This document shows positions 1-9,400 of a stretch of 64,000 nt of DNA, piece after piece. The DNA comes from Anas platyrhynchos. Its lineage: Eukaryota; Chordata; Aves; Anseriformes; Anatidae. Below the pieces are notes generated by a model. That model had not been told where the DNA came from, did not search any database, and worked only from the letters and a program-made list of their open reading frames with translations. Numbering within the stretch: position 1 is the stretch's first letter; each line of letters starts with the position of its first letter. The position numbers were made by a program, and so were the translations under genes. The DNA lies in NCBI RefSeq assembly GCF_047663525.1, contig NC_092621.1, forward strand, positions 80,838,501-80,902,500, read 5' to 3'.

Positions 1-780
1 GGAGATGAGAATGGTTTAATGAAAGGGAAGGGGGAAGTGGAATAAAAGAAACCAAAGAAACAATAAGGTTGCGCGGAAGCACAGAGAGAAGGAAAAAGAA
101 ATATTCTCTACTTCCCATCAACGAGCAATGTTCGGCCACGTCCTGGGAAGCAGGGCCTCAAAACGCGTAGCGGTTGTTCAAGAGGAACAGCCCCCTCCCC
201 CACGAGAGCCCCCCTTGTTATTGCTGAGTGTGACATCAGGTGCTCTGGAATGTCCCTTTGGTTGGCTTAGGGCAGCTGCCCTGGCGATGGCCCACCCCCA
301 GCCTGCTGGCTCCTGGGGGCTGCGAAGGAGTCCTGATGCTGTGCCAGCACTGTGCAGCAATAGACACAGCACTGGAGTGACACCAGTGCTGTTCCAGCTC
401 TGAGTGCAGAGCACAGCACTGTGTGGGCTGCTGCAGGAAAAAGGTGACTCCAGCCCAGACAGACCCAACACAACCTTCACCCCTTAGTCCATAACATTCG
501 TGTCACACTCGGGTCCCACACAGTTTAGTGTGTAGATTCTCTCATCACCACTGTTCTCTGTCTGGTAAAGTATGTATACGCCTGTACTTCTTTTCATTCC
601 ACAGGTCTTTCCCCACAATGTCCATAGAAACATGAAAGCATGGTGGGTCCAGCTTCATCTGTTCAAGTGGTCACCCAGGGCAGGCAAAGTTGCTTTTCTT
701 GACACCAGCCCCAGCTCAGCTCACATCACTGTTGCACTGCCCGGTTCCTTGCAAAGTTGACCTGTCGCTGGTTCTGCAGT
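1..780 (-). mobile_element. ERV LTR (3' LTR of minus-strand provirus), cut by the window edge
   Basis: Positions 1 to about 288 are nearly identical to 5998-6285, and the stretch around 140-300 recurs again at 2533-2690, so three copies of one LTR family are present. The adjoining pol remnant reads on the minus strand and ends near 812, so this would be the downstream (3') LTR. Comparison with the right-hand copy, which starts at 5570, suggests that roughly 430 bases of the LTR lie left of the window. The inner boundary near 780 is inferred from the end of pol and is not marked by a clear TG/CA terminus. The ERV class is not certain; an avian ERVL-like element is my guess. Confidence 0.7.
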
Positions 781-811
781 GTCCTCCTACACCACATAAC
801 TTGGATTACAG

Positions 812-2535
812 ATTAATTTTCTCCCAAGGCTAAATCTCCTTTGGGCACACACCTGATATCCCCATCTTTCTGCATTGCTCACCAGGTATAGCCTGGTCGT
901 TGGGACAAGACAATCCCACGAGTGGGTTTGCCTTTTCCCACGGCAGGGGCCACCCACACCGCCTTCCCCATCCACTTCCCCACATGCACTACGGGGACTT
1001 GAGCTTCTCCCACGGTGCGTAGGGGTTTTGTTTCGGCAGGACCAGGATGGCTGTCAGACCCCCCGTTGTTAACTAGCCAAGTGGCCTCTGGTAGATTTCT
1101 ATCCCAATGTTTCCACGTCCCAGCACCCAATGCTCGCAGCATAGACTTTAACAGTCCGTTGTACTTCTCAACCTTCCCAGAGGCTCGTGGCTGATCAGGG
1201 ATGTGATCCACCCACTCAATGCCGTGCCTCTTTGGCCCAGGAGGTGACCAAATTGTTTCGGAAGTGACTCCCATTGTCGGACTCAATTCTCTCTGGTGTA
1301 CCATGTCGCCACAGCACTTGCCTTTCCAGGCCCAAGCTAGCGTTTCAGGCCGTGCCATGGTTTACGGGATACGTTTCCAGCCACCCAGTAGTTGTTTCTA
1401 CCGTGGCAAGTATGGACCGTTTGCCTTGGCGGGTTGGTGGGAGTGGTCCGACGCAGTCAACCTGCCAGGCCTCACCATACCGAAATCCAAGACATCTCCC
1501 CCTGTTCCAGGGAGACTTTACCCTCATGGCTCGTTTGACTGCAGCACAGATCTCACACTGGTGGGTAACCTCTGTGATGGCCTCAAGGGTCAGGTCCAGC
1601 CCTCGGTCACGAGCCCATGTGGATGTGGCATCCCCCCCTAGATGTCCTGATGTTTCATGGGCCCATTGAGCTACAAACAGCTCACCCTTACGTCCCCAGT
1701 CCAGGTCCACCTGAGCCACTTCACTTGTCAAAGCTCGAGCCACTTCTTTGTTGTTCTGATGTTCTTCGGTGGCACGATTCTTAGGCATGTGGGCATCTAC
1801 ATGACGTACCTTTGCAGCCAGGTGTCCTACCCAGGCAGCGCTATCTTGCCACAGGGTAGCAGCCCAGATAGGCTTACCTCTGCGCTGCCAGTTGTTCTGT
1901 TTCCATTGCCGCAGCCACCCCCACAGAGCATTTGCCACCATCCATGAGTCGGTGTAGCGATACAGTACTGGCCGTTTTTCTCTTTCAGCAATTTCTAGGG
2001 CCAGTTGTATAGCTTCATTTCTGCATACTGACTCAACTCACCTTCCCCTTCCACGGCCTCCACAACTCGTTGTGTGGGACTCCACACAGCAGCTTTCCAC
2101 TACAGACGGCCCCCTACCACACGGCAGGATCCGTCAGTGAACAACACCTACTGCTTTGTGTCTTCTGGCAACTCGTTGTGTGCTGGTGCTTCTTCAGCAC
2201 CAGTTACCTCTTCTGTCCGCACTCCAAAATCCATGCCCTGCGGCCAGTCCATGATCTCCTCCAGGATTCCCGGGCGCTTGGCTTTCCCCATTCGAGCCTG
2301 CTATGTAATTAACGCTACCCACTTCCTCCACAGTTGCATGGTGTGTAGTGGGGATTTTCCCTTTGAACATCCAATGTAACACAGGTAGCCGTGGGGCCAA
2401 GAGGAGTCGTGCTTCTGCACCAACAACTTCTGAAGCGGCTCGAATCCCCTCACATGCTGTTAATATTTCCTTTTCAGTTGGGGTGTAATTGGCTTCCTTG
2501 ATAGCCCCAGCTCCAGAACACCAGAGGTCGATCTG
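812..2535 (-). pseudogene. pol: Decayed retroviral pol (RNase H and integrase part)
   Basis: Minus-strand frames show, in order, the end of an RT connection region (2550-2194), an RNase H start with a TDGS motif (about 2125-2140), the integrase zinc finger with an HxxxxxH pair and a CEIC pair (about 1600-1670), the first catalytic Asp in a WQVD context (about 1470), a second Asp region near 1278 that is readable only in another frame, and the Glu in a KVEKYNG context (about 1140). A stop codon lies just upstream of TDGS, at least two frame changes separate the blocks, and a TGA near 880 precedes the last residues. The RT palm and everything upstream are missing because pol is cut at about 2535 and joined to LTR sequence. 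It is clearly non-functional. Confidence 0.85.
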
Positions 2536-2700
2536 GGAAGCAACCCTCAAAACGCGTAGCGGTTGTTCAGGAGGACAGCCCCCTTCCCCACGGGCGCCCC
2601 CCTCTTTATTGCTGAGTGTGGCATCAGGTGTTATGGAATATCCCTTTGGTTGGTTTAGGTCAGCTGCCCTGGCAATGGCCCCTCCCCATCACTTGCCCAC
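2533..2700 (-). mobile_element. Partial LTR joined directly to broken pol
   Basis: The stretch from CTGGGAAGCAA at 2533 to about 2690 matches positions 140-290 and 6138-6285 with moderate divergence (for example GGTTGTTCAGGAGG against GGTTGTTCAAGAGG). It begins exactly where the pol reading ends. The pol side and the LTR side share the string CTGGGAAGC at the joint, so the fusion probably arose by recombination or deletion at short homology rather than by simple insertion. Confidence 0.7.
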
Positions 2701-2715
2701 CCCCATTGATTTCCT

Positions 2716-3840
2716 TTCATCAAGTGGTCAACCATCTGGTTGCCCAGGGGAAGCCAGCTGATGGCACCTGTTTGGATTTCAGCACAGCTTCGGATCTGCT
2801 TCTAACTGTCTCCTTCTGGACAAATTGGGCAGCACACAGCTAGAGCAACGCATAATGCGATGGGTGAACAAGGGGCTGACGGGTCGGGCTCCAAGGGTAA
2901 TTGTAAATGGGGTCGCATCGGGGTGGCGGCCAGTCACTAGGGGCTTCCGCAGGCCTCCATTTTAGGGCCTGTTCTCTTCAGGGTTGTCCTGACCGACTCG
3001 CATGTAGGACTTGAGGGCAGATGGAGTCCATTTAGGCATGATGCTGAACAGGAAGGAGTGGCTGACTCCATCAAGGGGACGAAGGCTTTGCAGAGAGATC
3101 TTGACAAATCAGAGAGCTGGGCAATCCCCAGCAATATGAGGTTTAGCAAGAGCGAGTGAGGCATTCCACGCCTGGCAAGGGGCAACCCTGGCGGTACGGA
3201 CAGTCGGGGGGACGAGAGGCTGGAGCGCAGCCCTGCAGAGCGGGATCTGGGGGTTTTGGTCAATAGCAAGTTGAACGGGATTCAAGCACGGGCCCTGGCA
3301 GCCAGGAGGGGAACCGCATCCTGGGCTGCCTCCAGTATGGCATTGCCAGCCGCTCGGGGGCAGGGATTGCTGTGCTCTGCTCCGCGCTCTTTCAGCATCG
3401 CCTCGAGTCCTGTCTGCACTTCTGGTCAGCACACTAACAGAAGGACATAAAACTCTCTGCAGAGTGTCCAAAGGAGGGCTTGGAAGTGGTGAAGGATCTG
3501 GAGGGCAAGATGGATGAGGAGCACGTGAGGTCTCCGTGTTTGTTCAGCCTGCACGAGACAGAGGAGAAGCCTCGTGGTGGCCTGCAGCTTCCTCACGAGG
3601 GGAGCAGAGGGGCCGGGGCTGAGCTCTGCTCTCTGGGGACACTGACAAAACTCGAGGGAATGGCAAGGAGATGGGACAGTGGAGGGTCTGGCTGCAGGTG
3701 AGGAAAAGAGTTTTCACCAACATGGGGCTTGGCCACTGAAACAGGCCTCCCAGGGAAGAGGTCACGGTAGCAAGTTTTGTGAACTGCGGGAGTCCACAAA
3801 ACGTCTGGGAAGTGCTTTCAGACATGTGCTTTGTTTTTTG
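2716..3840 (+). mobile_element. Old CR1 LINE fragment
   Basis: Plus-strand translation gives degraded CR1 reverse-transcriptase blocks: the region before and including LDFS (about 2717-2800), then a stretch matching the part around the RT thumb (2845-2960), and further down a block resembling the CR1 C-terminal NRxPRE motif (3735-3760). Many stops and frameshifts are present. It ends near the tandem repeat that precedes the RING gene, so it forms that gene's immediate 5' flank. Confidence 0.65.
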
Positions 3841-3842
3841 GG

Positions 3843-3913
3843 GGTCAGCCAGAGCGATGGGCTCTGAGGTCACCTAGCGATAGGCTCTGAGGTCAGCCAG
3901 CAACGGGCTGTGA
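3843..3913 (+). repeat. Three-copy 23-25 bp tandem repeat upstream of the RING gene
   Basis: Three imperfect units run 3843-3867, 3868-3890 and 3891-3913. Each begins GGTCA and ends GGCTCTGA or GGCTGTGA. AGGTCA half-sites fall at 3867-3872 and 3890-3895, and an inverted TGACCT lies at 3911-3916. The block lies about 250 bases upstream of the leader intron of the TOPORS-like gene, in the likely promoter. AGGTCA is the half-site bound by many nuclear receptors; use here is inference. Confidence 0.6.
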
Positions 3914-3919
3914 CCTCAC

Positions 3920-4168
3920 AGGCCTCGCTGCTTATCTTGGGGCGCCGTCAGAGCCTGGCCCAGCCTGGCTCGTGCCTGGACTCCCGCTGAGCGTTTGTGC
4001 GAGGCTTGGAGTGCCGAGCAAGGATCTCGAGAGGAGTTGTTGGAGCTGTGCTGTGGGGCCGTCGGCAGCTGCTCTCAGTGCCTGTCCCCACAGCCAGTGC
4101 CTGCGTTTCCCCGGCCCTGCCTGGCTCAGGCAGCCGGGGCTGTGTGGAGAGTGCTCGCAGCAGTGCAG
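3920..4168 (+). promoter_or_regulatory. Probable promoter and non-coding exon 1 of the TOPORS-like gene
   Basis: This GC-rich stretch has no repeat match and ends in a good splice donor (GCAG then GTGAGC, GT at 4169). It carries a TTATCT (GATA-type) motif near 3932 and no clear TATA box. The transcription start is not visible; calling this exon 1 rests on the donor at 4169 and the acceptor at 4291. Confidence 0.45.
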
Positions 4169-4291
4169 GTGAGCTGTGCGGGGACACGTGCCCCGGGGCT
4201 GGGCTTGGGGTTTTGTCCTGCTGAGGGGCCGGGACACTGCCGCTGCCCGCTCCGGCACAGCCACTGACCCTGGCCTCTCTCTTTCTTGCAG
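4169..4291 (+). other. Intron in the 5' leader of the TOPORS-like gene
   Basis: The 123-base segment begins GTGAGC and ends in a pyrimidine-rich tract with TTGCAG. Both ends are canonical, and the coding start lies 87 bases into the next exon. An intact intron argues against the gene being a recent processed retrocopy. Confidence 0.6.
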
Positions 4292-4378
4292 CACACAGCA
4301 CCTGTGGCAGCGGCGCCAGCCAGGGGAAGCAGCTCCCCATCTGCAGCTCTCCCCAGCCCGCTGCAGCGAGCCGAAGCC

Positions 4379-5392
4379 ATGGCCAGTGAGGCCAAGGATG
4401 TCACCTGCCCCGTGTGCCAGGGGGCCCCCAAGGAGCCCAGCTACGTCCTCCCCTGTCTGCACCGCTTCTGCTTCGGGTGCATCATGCGCTGGGCCAAAAG
4501 AAGCAGCACCTGCCCCCTCTGCAGGCAGCGCATCACCTCCATCCGCTACTCCATCTGGGCGGAAGACGACTTCCTGGAGGTGCAGCTTGCCCCCGACACA
4601 GAGGACCAAGATGACAGCCAGCAGGACGAGCAGGGGGCTGCGGAGCCGGTGCCCCAGCCTGCCGTGGGAGGCCTCCTGCCCGAGGAATGGGCGGCCCTCT
4701 TCAGGGAACACCTGGAAGTCCTCGGTCCGCTGCGCTCCTGGGTGCGACAGCAAGCCAGGGAGCTGTTCGACGCTGCCTGGTGGGACCAGGATGTGCTGGA
4801 GGCCACCGTCATCGCCTGGCTGTGCCGCTGCGGGCTGGATGAGCAGGCCTTGGTGCAGGAGCTGCGGCCATTGCTGCAGGGCCACACAGTGAACTTAGTG
4901 CAGCGGCTCATCTCCATCATGCTGCAGATATGCAGCGAGGAGTACCTGGAGCACCTGGGATTCCTGGAACCCCGTCCTGCCAGCCTGCAGTACAACGGCC
5001 CTGAGGTGGACCTCGAGGGCTCCCAAGACACCTGGGAGCCAGAAGACAGCCCTGCGGCCACCCCCAGCCCGGCTGCCTCCCCCTGGGACACTCCTGCCAG
5101 CAGCCCGGAGGATTCTGACGTCGAGGAGCTGCCCAGCACCTCCAGTGCTGCCCTACCTGGGGGTCCTGGCCATCTGCCCACCGCACCCATCCCCGGGGAG
5201 CTGGAGGAGACCTTCAGAGAGCCTGAAGAGGAGGAAGCAGAACACGACGCGGTGCCAGGCTGCAGCCAGGGACCTTCTCCTCCTGGCCATGGCAGGGACA
5301 GCTCACCTGGGGGGCCCCAGCGCCCCCCAAAGAGGAGGGCCGACAGCAACTCGGACTCTCCCCAGCCCTGCAAGAGGCCCCGGCGCCTTTAG
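4379..5392 (+). CDS. TOPORS-like: Short TOPORS-like RING-finger E3 ligase
   Basis: The intact reading frame encodes 337 residues. The ATG at 4379 is chosen because it is the first ATG of the frame, has G at -3 and G at +4, and directly precedes the RING domain. The C3HC4 RING is complete (C10, C13, C26, H28, C31, C34, C45, C48) and is followed by WAEDDF (60-65), the position where TOPORS has its conserved RAEDDF-type motif. Residues 73-89 form an acidic linker. Residues 100-197 form a predicted helical block (ELRPLLQGHT, then a hydrophobic helix) resembling the second conserved region of TOPORS. The 200-317 tail is rich in Pro, Ser and Glu, and the C-terminus has basic clusters KRR (318-320) and KRPRR (332-336), probably nuclear localisation signals. 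TOPORS itself is a nuclear ubiquitin and SUMO E3 of about 1,000 residues, so this is a much shortened relative lacking the long Arg/Ser-rich part. Bird genomes carry such short TOPORS-like genes; the substrate is unknown. The gene is surrounded by retroelements but has no disabling change. Confidence 0.85.
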   Translation: MASEAKDVTCPVCQGAPKEPSYVLPCLHRFCFGCIMRWAKRSSTCPLCRQRITSIRYSIWAEDDFLEVQLAPDTEDQDDSQQDEQGAAEPVPQPAVGGLLPEEWAALFREHLEVLGPLRSWVRQQARELFDAAWWDQDVLEATVIAWLCRCGLDEQALVQELRPLLQGHTVNLVQRLISIMLQICSEEYLEHLGFLEPRPASLQYNGPEVDLEGSQDTWEPEDSPAATPSPAASPWDTPASSPEDSDVEELPSTSSAALPGGPGHLPTAPIPGELEETFREPEEEEAEHDAVPGCSQGPSPPGHGRDSSPGGPQRPPKRRADSNSDSPQPCKRPRRL

Positions 5393-5416
5393 CAGGGCAC
5401 ATCTGGTTGTCATCCA

Positions 5417-5422
5417 AATAAA
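5417..5422 (+). terminator. Polyadenylation signal AATAAA of the TOPORS-like gene
   Basis: A perfect AATAAA lies 24 bases after the TAG stop, followed by a T/G-containing stretch (GTTGTG) and a likely cleavage site before the CR1 tail at 5463. The implied 3' UTR is only about 45-60 bases, which is unusually short for a vertebrate gene. Confidence 0.6.
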
Positions 5423-5462
5423 GAGTTGTGACCCTGCCACAGATAGTGTCCTGGTCTCCTTC

Positions 5463-5569
5463 GTAGAATCACACAATCGCACAGTCATAGAAACACAGAG
5501 TGGCTCAGCTTGGAAGGGACCTTAAAGATCACCTAGTTCCACTCCCCCTGCCATGGCCGGCGATGCCAC
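5463..5569 (-). mobile_element. CR1 3' end fragment
   Basis: On the plus strand it reads as the reverse complement of a CR1 tail: TAGAATCACACAATC, then GGAAGGGACCTTAAAGATCACCTAG, a hallmark of CR1 3' ends. The element therefore runs on the minus strand with its 3' end at the left. It is interrupted at 5570 by the LTR. Confidence 0.85.
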
Positions 5570-6288
5570 TGTGATATATGGCATAATAGTTTGTGTCAAG
5601 AAGATGGTTGATATTAATAAAGAAGGGGGAGATGGGGGAGTGTGGCCATGGGGGTCGGCAAGCCCCGTGGTTGGTGGCAACGTCAGACGCTTAACAATGG
5701 GCATGTAACATGCCTTTACATCAGGCATGTAAATAGAGTTTAGAGGGAATAAGGAAGGGTGATTCAGGAGATGCCATGCGGTCTTGGGTTGCTTCTTCTC
5801 CAGCCATTAAGGCCTGGAAGTTGCTGGGTGTTTGCTGTTGTTGTTATATGCAACATATGTTATATGCAGACCTTGCTGATGCTATTTCAAAATAATTAAA
5901 AAAGCAAGGTAGGAATTAAAATTATTTCACTTCTTGCGAACACAGAAGAGTGGCTTTTAAATTGGGGGAGAAAATACAGCAGAAAGAGCTCGAGGTTGGA
6001 GATGAGAATGGTTTAATGAAAGGGAAGGGGAAAGGGGAGAAAAAGAAACAAGAGAAACAATAGGGTCGCGGAAGCACAGAGAGAAGGAAAAAGAAATATT
6101 CTCTACTTCCCATCAACGAGCAATGTTCGGCCACGTCCTGGGAAGCAGGGCCTCAAAACGCGTAGCGGTTGTTCAAGAGGAACAGCCCCCTCCCCCACGA
6201 GAGCCCCCCTTGTTATTGCTGAATGTGACATCAGGTGCTCTGGAATGTCCCTTTGGTTGGCTTAGGGCAGCTGCCCTGGCGATGGCAA
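5570..6288 (-). mobile_element. ERV LTR, second large copy
   Basis: It begins with TGTGATATATGG directly after the CR1 tail and shares 5998-6285 with 1-288 of the window almost base for base. It has the same orientation as the left copy. After 6288 the match stops and different sequence (repeated TTGAATTC) follows, so this copy is truncated on its U3 side. Since the provirus reads on the minus strand, it occupies the place of a 5' LTR, but no internal retroviral sequence adjoins it. Confidence 0.7.
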
Positions 6289-6339
6289 TGGCCCTGTTGA
6301 ATTCTGTTGAATTCAGACTGTTGAATTCTTAATGCAATT

Positions 6340-6405
6340 GCTCTATTATTATTAATATTGTTATTGTTATTATTATTTATTTATTATTTATTATTATTAT
6401 TTCAA
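6340..6405. repeat. (ATT/ATTT)n microsatellite
   Basis: Degenerate run of TTATTATT and TTTATTTA units next to the truncated LTR. Confidence 0.85.
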
Positions 6406-9400
6406 TTGATGGCAATTACAGTGATTCCATAAATTGTATTATCTTATGTGACAACAGTGTGTTTGTACAGCAGACCTTGTAATTCACAAAGAGCAGTAAG
6501 TTGTCCTCATGAGCTTTGCTGGAAATTAGTCTGGGTATCTTTAACTCAGATTTTGCCAGCGTCACCTTCACCAAGACAAGTCTCTCCTGAACAAATCTTT
6601 GAGACTAAGAAATAAACCTAGCAAATCCCAACCCTAGTCCTAACATTTTTTGGATTCTACAAAGGTTACACTTGGGTGACTGTCTTGCCCATTAACTGGA
6701 TTTTACTACTCCTACAACAGTGACAATGGAGTAAGAAGCACTTCCATGCTAGAGCTGTGCTGTTTACAGCTCAACTTATTTACAATGCCAAAAAGTGTGC
6801 TTGTGGGAGCAGACTGGGATATGCTGAAGTGTGGACATATTTCACTTTGCTCCTTCAGTTTTGAAAGTGGTAATAGCCAGCAGAGGGGACCTGGCAGCCA
6901 GATGTGGTGACACCTGGAACTGCCTCTGTTAAGTGACACTGATTTCGGATTTAGATCTGGATTTTAAGAGTAATCAACATAAATAAATAAAGCATCAGTA
7001 TTTTTGTTTGATGCCTTCACTAGGTATCAGTCTGCTCCATGCGCCCACATCTGACTTGGAAAAACATTAGTGGTTATTAATCAGAACTAAAGGCGAGTTC
7101 CCAAGGGTCAACGGCTGGGATTAGTGTGGTGTCTAGACAGAAGTGAGAGGCTACAATTAGCACAGTCAGTGCCCTTGGAAACTGGCAAGGGTTCTGTTAA
7201 TACTGGAAGGTACCACACGCCTTAACGTGACTAATGAGTTAAGTCAGCAGCTGACCTGGGATTACCAAAGACTGCCAGGCTAATTTCAAGGCCATGGTGG
7301 GTTTTGGGGTCCCCAGCAAGTGTCAGTAAGCTGTGACCAGTTTCTCTTTTACAAGATGTTTTAGGGTATGTTCAGGAGTCATGCTACCAGGAATCACACA
7401 CCACAGAAATGCACTTCAGATCATTTAATATTCACTTTACTGTTTTTTACTTATTTACTTTGACGCTTTTTTTTTTTTTAACTTATTTTCCATGTGTCCA
7501 AAACTTAAGGCTTTAATTTGGACAGATGCATACAATTCCTATCATATGAGTAATGGTTGCAGGCTCTGGAGTTCAGTGGATGGACAGAAATTGGCCTTGA
7601 ACATTTATAAAGATAGTGAAGAATCATCTTACTAAAATTTTGGATTTGAATCTTTCCAGTCTGTCTGAAGATATTTTGCATTTAAACTGTAGCAAAATGC
7701 AAAATGTGGCTTGGTAATAACATTTTTCCAAAATGCACCACCAAGCAAATAAAGAACATCCTTGCTAATCCTGGAGGTCATAAGAAGGGATGATAAACAA
7801 GAGCGTGAATTCATTCTCATTTCCTTTGTATAGGTCACATATTTATCTAGCCTTACTGAAGGTTTAGCATCCGGTGCCATTATAGCCTACATTTATTCTG
7901 TAATTACTGGGGACATTGCTAAGATGCTTAATTAAAGCGGGCAATTCCAATTCTTCAGTGTATTTTTCAGTGCTGCAGAGTGATCAGAAATGACATGCAA
8001 TTTCACTCTCTCATGTTCTATCATAACATGCATGGAGTGGGACTGTGAATGTCAGGTAGCAACAAATTCCCCAAACTTACTTTGTATGCTACTTTGGCTT
8101 GCAGTTTAGATAACTGTTGCATAGTAAATTCTGGTTACTTGTCAGTGTGAACAGGCTTTGCTAAGAAATTAGGAATAATGCATTGCTACAGCTGAACTCC
8201 AAATGGTTGTGTGTGGCTCCAATCTTTATTCAATTAATGCTTGCTGACAACAATGGAAGTGTTGCCCAATTTAATCTGTGGAGGATAAGGCAATTTGGTC
8301 TCTTGAGGTGCCTTCCAAGGACAGCATTTGACTCAATGGACATTCTGTCTCACAGCATTTTCCATCACCTAACATGGGCCTTAGCATTGGTCTTTCTACA
8401 GTTCACTTGCTTCCAAGATGAGATCCCTCTTTAAAATAAATAAATAAATAAATAAAAAGTTTCATCTTTTACACCTACCCTTGCATGCAGTTTTTCCTCA
8501 CCAGTCCTTCTGGACTAAGGCTTGGAGAGAGATGGGGTAAAGAGATGGGTTGGTGTCCAGTCTGTGAAACTTTTCACACAAATTCATTCTCTCGTGCTAT
8601 TTTGCATAGAAATAGTATTAAAAAATGACAAATCATGAACTTTGCTCTGAGAAAAAAAAAAAAATCTAGTATGTTGGATTATTTAAAACAAACAAACAAA
8701 AAATCTTGTTTCCTTGAAGTATATAAAATAATACCATAATTTTAAACATGTTTATTTAAAATTATATCATTTCTGTGACTTATTTTCAGAAGGAATAACT
8801 TGATGCATACAAATGAATTTTCCATCTCATATTTAAACAACTTTTCAGATGTGACATTGTACACAACGTGTAGAAAGATAATTTCTGCACGACTGAAGCT
8901 ATGGCAGTCTGAGTTTTGGCCTTCAGAAGTAGAAAACATGCAATTCTTGAAAGAATAAATCCTTACTGTGGTATTTTTTTTTCTGTGATACACTTTGAAT
9001 AATAATAATTTTTAAAAAGATGGTATTACTAGAATAGTTATATGCTCTGTTTAACTGCGCACCAGATTGGTCAATGAAAATTATAACAAAATGCACACAA
9101 AGATTTCATGGGCACTAACTACAATTCATCTGCTAGTGCTTAGTGCACTGTATTAGAACAAATGACCAAACCAGGAAAAATCAGCAAAGCTTCTAAGCAG
9201 AAACCCTATTTGTTCAGTGACTGAATCAAGTAACTTGTAACCAGTGTACTTCTAGATTTTTTCCTAAGTAGTTTGAAAGATAAGGCCAAGCCAAAAGGCA
9301 AAGCCAGGTAGAACTGGAGCACTGGAATAAACCTCAGCTTGAGGGAGAAGGATGCCATGAGACTCTTCCCAGTTGATAATATCTCTGTTGTTCCATAAGC

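Noticed and set aside
128..403. 91-codon plus-strand frame at the left edge
   Set aside because: It is LTR sequence; the same frame recurs at 6123 because the LTR is repeated.
3932..4885. 317-codon antisense frame over the RING gene
   Set aside because: It is a by-product of the GC-rich coding strand; the RING motif and its zinc ligands are on the plus strand.
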